Assembly (NCBI GenBank): GCA_023422695.1
Contig: JAFAGN010000187.1
Coordinates: 1 to 9,144, forward strand
DNA: 9,144 bases
Origin: Pseudomonadota bacterium
GTDB taxonomy: Bacteria; Pseudomonadota; Alphaproteobacteria; Sphingomonadales; Sphingomonadaceae
Direction: 5' to 3'
Below the pieces are notes generated by a model, which worked only from the letters and a program-made list of their open reading frames with translations, had not been told where the DNA came from and did not search any database. Position numbers and translations under genes: made by a program. Shown here piece by piece: positions 5,771-9,144 of this stretch (positions are counted from its first letter, which is position 1; each line of letters begins with the position of its first letter).

Positions 5771-8083
5771 GTGACCCTGCCCCCTGCCTCGCTGCCCGAC
5801 CTGCCCCCGCCCGATCCATCGGACCCGCCCTATCTGCACGGCTTGAACGGGCCGCAGCGGCAAGCGGTACTGACCACCGAAGGTCCGGTGCTGATGCTCG
5901 CGGGGGCCGGAACCGGCAAGACCGCGGCACTGACCGCGCGCCTCGCGCACATCATGGCGACGCGCCGCGCCTGGCCATCCGAAATCCTGGCGGTCACCTT
6001 TACCAACAAGGCGGCGCGCGAGATGCGCGAGCGTATCGGACGAATGATCGGCGACGCGGTCGAGGGGATGCCGTGGCTCGGTACCTTTCACAGCATCGCG
6101 GCGAAAATGCTGCGCCGCCACGCCGAACTGGTCGGCTTGCAAAGCAACTTCACGATCCTCGACACCGACGACCAGCTGCGGGTGCTCAAGCAGCTGATCC
6201 AGGCCGAAGGGCTCGACGAAAAACGCTGGCCCGCGCGCCAGCTCGCCGGGCTGATCGACCGATGGAAGAATCGCGGTCTTGTCCCCGCCGACCTCGACGC
6301 CGCCGACAAGGAATCCTACGCCGACGGGAAGGGGCAGCATTTCTATGCGCTGTATCAGGCGCGGCTGAAAACGCTCAACGCCTGCGATTTCGGCGACCTT
6401 CTGCTCCATATGCTGGTGATCCTGAAGACTCACCGCGACGTACTCGCGCAGTATCAGGAGCGGTTCAAATATATCCTCGTCGACGAATATCAGGACACCA
6501 ACGCCAGCCAATATCTGTGGCTGCGGTTGCTGGCGCAGCAGCGCAAGAACATCTGCTGCGTCGGTGACGACGACCAGTCGATCTATTCATGGCGCGGCGC
6601 CGAGGTTGCGAACATCCTGCGCTTTGAAAAGGATTTCCCCGGTGCGACGGTCATCCGCCTCGAACAGAATTACCGCTCGACCCCGCAAATCCTCGCCGCC
6701 GCGTCGGCGCTGATCGCACAGAACAGTGGACGGCTGGGCAAGACGCTGTGGACCGACCTCGACCCCGGCGACAAGCTGCGCGTCGTTGGGGTGTGGGATG
6801 GGCCCGAGGAAGCGCGGCGGATCGGCGAGGAGCTCGAAACGCTGCAGGTTCGCAACGTCAGCCTCGACCGCGCAGCGATCCTCGTCCGCGCGCAGTTCCA
6901 GACGCGCGAGTTCGAAGACCGCTTCATCGCGATCGGCATGCCCTACCGCATCGTTGGCGGTTTCCGCTTCTATGAGCGCGCCGAAATCCGTGACGCCCTC
7001 GCCTATCTGCGCCTTGTCCAATCACCAGCCGACGATCTGGCGTTCGAACGCATCATCAACACGCCGAAGCGCGGGCTGGGCGACAAGGCGCTGGCGCGCA
7101 TTCACCAGTTTGCCCGTGCCGAACGCACTCCCTTGCTGCACGCCGCGGCGCGGATCACCGAAACCGACGAACTGACCCCGCAGGCACGCCGCCAACTCGT
7201 CAATTTTGTCGCGCAGATGCGCAGCTGGCAGGAAAAGGCCGGTCATCTGTCGCACCCCGAACTGACTCAGCTGATTCTCGACGAATCGGGCTACACCGCG
7301 ATGCTGCAGGCCGACCGGAGCGTCGAAGCCGCGGGCCGCCTCGAAAACCTCTCCGAACTCGTCCGCGCGATGGAGGAATATGATTCGCTCGAAGCCTTCC
7401 TCGAGCATGTCAGCCTGGTCATGGACCGCGATCAGAATGACGACAGCGAAACCGTCACCATCATGACGATCCACGCCGCCAAAGGCTTGGAGTTCGACCA
7501 TGTCTTCCTCGCTGGATGGGAAGATGGCGTTTTCCCGTCGCAGCGGTCGATGGACGAGGGCGGCACCGCCAGCCTGGAAGAAGAACGCCGCCTGGCCTAT
7601 GTCGCGATCACCCGCGCCCGGGTGCGCGCCAGCATCTATCATGCCGCCAATCGCCGCATTTACGGCCAATGGATGAGCAGCATCCCCAGCCGTTTCATCG
7701 CCGAAATCCCGCCCGAACATGTCGACAGCGAGAACAGTTTCGGCGGCGGGCAAAGCCTGTGGCGCGCCAATTGGTCGGCGCAGGGCGATCCCTTCGCGCA
7801 TGTCGCAGAGCGCCAACCGTCGCGGATCATGACGCGCGGCCCGGCGTGGCAACGCGCTGCCGCGCAATCGTCGACGATCACCCGCGCCCCCGCCCCCAGC
7901 GAAAAAGGTCCGGCAGCATCGGTCGGCGCCAAGGCACGCGCTGACCTGGCCATCGGCATGCGCGTGTTCCACGAAAAGTTCGGCTATGGCGAAATCGCGG
8001 ACATCGACGGCAACAAGCTGGAAGTGGCGTTCGAACAGGCCGGCAACAAACGCGTTTTGGACAGCTTCGTCCGGCTCGCTTGA
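5771..8083 (+). CDS. uvrD: UvrD/PcrA-type ATP-dependent 3'-5' DNA helicase
   Basis: A 770-aa superfamily 1A helicase; UvrD/PcrA proteins unwind DNA in nucleotide excision repair, mismatch repair and removal of stalled forks or polymerase. Motifs in order: Q motif LNGPQRQAV (25-33), Walker A AGAGTGKT (44-51), Ia TFTNKAAREM (76-85), Ib-like GTFHSIA (104-110), II/Walker B VDEYQDTN (237-244), III GDDDQSIYSWRGA (265-277), IV LEQNYRST (297-304), V TIHAAKGLEFDHVF (566-579), and VI EERRLAYVAITRAR (604-617). A linker (about 660-725) leads to a Tudor-like C-terminal domain (729-770, GMRVFHEKFGYGEI), the part that binds RNA polymerase in PcrA/UvrD. All catalytic motifs are intact. The start is uncertain: the GTG at 5771 gives MTLPPASLPD and fits the family, but has no clear Shine-Dalgarno; a TTG at 5726 in frame adds 15 residues. 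Rep is less likely because of the Tudor-like C-terminus. Confidence 0.93.
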   Translation: MTLPPASLPDLPPPDPSDPPYLHGLNGPQRQAVLTTEGPVLMLAGAGTGKTAALTARLAHIMATRRAWPSEILAVTFTNKAAREMRERIGRMIGDAVEGMPWLGTFHSIAAKMLRRHAELVGLQSNFTILDTDDQLRVLKQLIQAEGLDEKRWPARQLAGLIDRWKNRGLVPADLDAADKESYADGKGQHFYALYQARLKTLNACDFGDLLLHMLVILKTHRDVLAQYQERFKYILVDEYQDTNASQYLWLRLLAQQRKNICCVGDDDQSIYSWRGAEVANILRFEKDFPGATVIRLEQNYRSTPQILAAASALIAQNSGRLGKTLWTDLDPGDKLRVVGVWDGPEEARRIGEELETLQVRNVSLDRAAILVRAQFQTREFEDRFIAIGMPYRIVGGFRFYERAEIRDALAYLRLVQSPADDLAFERIINTPKRGLGDKALARIHQFARAERTPLLHAAARITETDELTPQARRQLVNFVAQMRSWQEKAGHLSHPELTQLILDESGYTAMLQADRSVEAAGRLENLSELVRAMEEYDSLEAFLEHVSLVMDRDQNDDSETVTIMTIHAAKGLEFDHVFLAGWEDGVFPSQRSMDEGGTASLEEERRLAYVAITRARVRASIYHAANRRIYGQWMSSIPSRFIAEIPPEHVDSENSFGGGQSLWRANWSAQGDPFAHVAERQPSRIMTRGPAWQRAAAQSSTITRAPAPSEKGPAASVGAKARADLAIGMRVFHEKFGYGEIADIDGNKLEVAFEQAGNKRVLDSFVRLA

Positions 8084-8088
8084 GCCTA

Positions 8089-8116
8089 TTGTCAACTAGA
8101 ACAGTTATGATATGTC
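8089..8116 (+). promoter_or_regulatory. Possible housekeeping promoter for the DUF4349 gene
   Basis: TTGTCA (8089-8094) and TATGTC (8111-8116) are separated by 16 bp, in a stretch that is visibly richer in A and T than its surroundings. The -35 box is a good match and the -10 box a moderate one. A transcript would begin at about 8122-8124, at the foot of the hairpin in the leader. An alternative -10, TATGAT (8106-8111), has no matching -35 at proper spacing. Confidence 0.35.
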
Positions 8117-8121
8117 ATCCC

Positions 8122-8144
8122 ACGCGACCATCGAGTCGCGTTTT
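8122..8144 (+). terminator. Hairpin with short T-run, uvrD terminator or DUF4349 leader hairpin
   Basis: ACGCGAC (8122-8128), loop CATCGA, GTCGCGT (8135-8141): a perfect 7-bp GC-rich stem ending in TTTT (8141-8144). It lies 38 bp past the uvrD stop codon, a normal place for an intrinsic terminator. It is also directly 5' of the GGGAGA ribosome binding site (8145-8150) of the next gene. It may end the uvrD transcript and also cap the 5' end of the DUF4349 transcript. The T-run is short for an efficient terminator. Confidence 0.45.
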
Positions 8145-8157
8145 GGGAGAATCTTCA

Positions 8158-9063
8158 ATGAAAATTAAGCTCTTAGCGGGCGTGATGGCGCTCGCCCTGA
8201 TCGGCTGTTCGGAACAATCGGCCGAAGAAGCGAGCCCGTCCGACCCTGCGGCGACCGAAGCCGCCGCTGCCGAAGAAAGCGCCGATGCCGCCGCCGCCCC
8301 GCGCATCGGCCTCGACGCTGCACCCGGTGTCGCCTTCGATTATGCCTATAGCTTCCGCCTCGCCGACAAGCAGATTGCCCGCGTGCAGGAGGAGCATGCC
8401 GCTGCCTGCGAAACATTGGGCACCCAGCATTGCCGCATCGTCGACGTGCGCTACCAGCTCAGCGACGAAAAGCTCGTTGAGGCGCAGACGCAGTTCAAAC
8501 TTGACCCCGGCATCGCGCGCAAGTTCGGCGCCAACGCGATCGCCAGCGTCGAAAAGGCCGAAGGCGTACTGGCCGACGCCAGTGTCGCGGGGGAAGATGT
8601 CGGCACCGAAATCCTTGCCTCGCAGCAACGCAGCGTTGGGTCGGAAGCGGAGATAGCGCGGCTCGAAAGTCGGTTGAAATCGGGCGGGCTAGACAAACGC
8701 GAACGCGCCGAACTGCTCGCGCAGATCAGCCAGCTGCGCGGCGAACTCAACGACGAGCGCCAGAGCCGCCGCACCGGCGAGGCACGGATCGCGTGGACCA
8801 GCGTCGCGTTCAACTATGCCAGCGACGGCGGCCTGCCCGGTATCGGCCACGAAAACCCCTTCGCCAACGCCGGTGAAACGCTGATGCGCAGTGGCAGCAC
8901 TGCGCTGACCTTTGTCCTGACCTTGGGTGCCGCGATCCTGCCATGGGGTGTCCTGCTCGCGCTGGTTCTCGCTTTCTGGCGCAGCCGCTTCGTCCGTGCG
9001 GTGCGCCAGCAATTGCGCAGCACGCGGCAAGCAAGCGATCCCGCCGCTCCCCCCGCGGGCTGA
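8158..9063 (+). CDS. DUF4349 lipoprotein with C-terminal membrane helix
   Basis: A 301-aa protein. The N-terminus is a lipoprotein signal peptide with lipobox LIGC (14-17) and Cys17 as the lipidated residue, followed by an Ala/Glu-rich low-complexity linker (18-47). The folded part (about 58-220) matches my memory of DUF4349: FDYAYSFRLADKQIARVQEEH (60-80), paired cysteines C84 and C92 that could form a disulfide, then a charged coiled coil (about 160-206) and ARIAWTSVAFNYAS (209-222). A hydrophobic helix (about 248-274) follows and then a basic tail, so the C-terminus should face the cytoplasm. The function of DUF4349 proteins is not established; an envelope role is inferred from location only. 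The start at 8158 is fixed by GGGAGA at 8145-8150, seven bases upstream, and by the lipobox spacing. The gene lies 74 bp after uvrD with its own putative promoter. Confidence 0.82.
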   Translation: MKIKLLAGVMALALIGCSEQSAEEASPSDPAATEAAAAEESADAAAAPRIGLDAAPGVAFDYAYSFRLADKQIARVQEEHAAACETLGTQHCRIVDVRYQLSDEKLVEAQTQFKLDPGIARKFGANAIASVEKAEGVLADASVAGEDVGTEILASQQRSVGSEAEIARLESRLKSGGLDKRERAELLAQISQLRGELNDERQSRRTGEARIAWTSVAFNYASDGGLPGIGHENPFANAGETLMRSGSTALTFVLTLGAAILPWGVLLALVLAFWRSRFVRAVRQQLRSTRQASDPAAPPAG

Positions 9064-9109
9064 AGCCGGCAGGGCGCCGTTTGCAAAGGTCGGTTGCTGC
9101 GTTATGGCG

Positions 9110-9144
9110 CTGTCTCTTAACACATCTCCGAGCCCACGAGACGG
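9110..9144 (+). other. Residual Nextera/Tn5 sequencing adapter (artefact)
   Basis: CTGTCTCTTA (9110-9119) followed by ACACATCT (9120-9127) is the Tn5 mosaic end in read-through orientation with a single T missing after position 9119. CCGAGCCCACGAGAC (9128-9142) is the adjoining i7-side adapter arm. The last two bases, GG, would be the start of the index read-through. This is library-preparation sequence and not part of the genome. The genomic part of the window therefore ends at about 9109. Confidence 0.95.

Noticed and set aside
5651..6511. Upstream extension of the MFS transporter reading frame, giving a 710-aa protein
   Set aside because: The extra residues are antisense to the intact helicase gene, have no transporter character, and lie before a GTG with a strong ribosome binding site where MHS family members begin. 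Long open antisense frames are common in GC-rich DNA.
7022..8095. Long minus-strand open frame (357 codons) opposite the 3' half of uvrD
   Set aside because: Its translation shows no recognisable domain and mirrors the codon pattern of the helicase. The sense strand carries all helicase motifs V and VI and the C-terminal domain, so this is a shadow frame.
1..9144. Search by eye for CRISPR arrays, tRNA or rRNA genes, insertion sequences, toxin-antitoxin or defence modules
   Set aside because: None seen. No regularly spaced repeats, no transposase-like protein, and every long plausible frame is accounted for by a recognisable gene.

Overview
The window looks like one contig, or the end of one, from a high-GC alphaproteobacterium of the order Sphingomonadales (Sphingopyxis or Sphingomonas type). 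This placement is inference. It rests on the style of the proteins (an AmpG-like permease, a sphingomonad-style DUF4349 lipoprotein, an rluB-rsmD pair), the codon bias, and an intergenic palindrome at 23-46 that I recall as a frequent sphingomonad repeat. No rRNA, tRNA, CRISPR array, phage gene or insertion sequence is visible. The last ~33 bases are not genomic: they match the Nextera/Tn5 transposase read-through adapter with one base missing.

Layout. Positions 1-89 hold only the palindromic repeat. An AmpG-family muropeptide permease lies on the minus strand (90-1652). Upstream of it, also on the minus strand, is a single-domain response regulator (1766-2203). The 113 bp between them carries several inverted repeats and a 9-bp direct repeat. 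A good match to the alphaproteobacterial general-stress (EcfG) promoter, GGAAC-N17-CGTT, sits just before the regulator start. On the plus strand follow an RluB-type 23S rRNA pseudouridine synthase (2357-3220) and, 5 bp later, the 16S rRNA methyltransferase RsmD (3226-3768), a compact rRNA-modification pair. Facing them on the minus strand are a secreted NTF2-like (putative lumazine-binding) protein (3794-4258) and an MHS-type MFS transporter (4379-5650, GTG start). Diverging from the transporter is a UvrD/PcrA-type helicase (5771-8083, probable GTG start). Last comes a DUF4349 lipoprotein with a C-terminal membrane helix (8158-9063).

How the genes relate. rluB and rsmD form a probable two-gene operon for ribosome maturation. 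The helicase is a housekeeping repair gene. AmpG brings anhydro-muropeptides from peptidoglycan turnover back into the cytoplasm. The response regulator could be stress-induced and could be co-transcribed with ampG by read-through, but this is untested. The transporter and the NTF2-like gene may form a small unit of unknown substrate.

I see no clearly new multi-gene system. The items most worth a second look are regulatory: the EcfG-like promoter, the palindrome cluster before ampG, the perfect hairpin with a tiny ORF before the helicase gene, and the hairpin in the leader of the lipoprotein gene. The adapter remnant is a quality flag.
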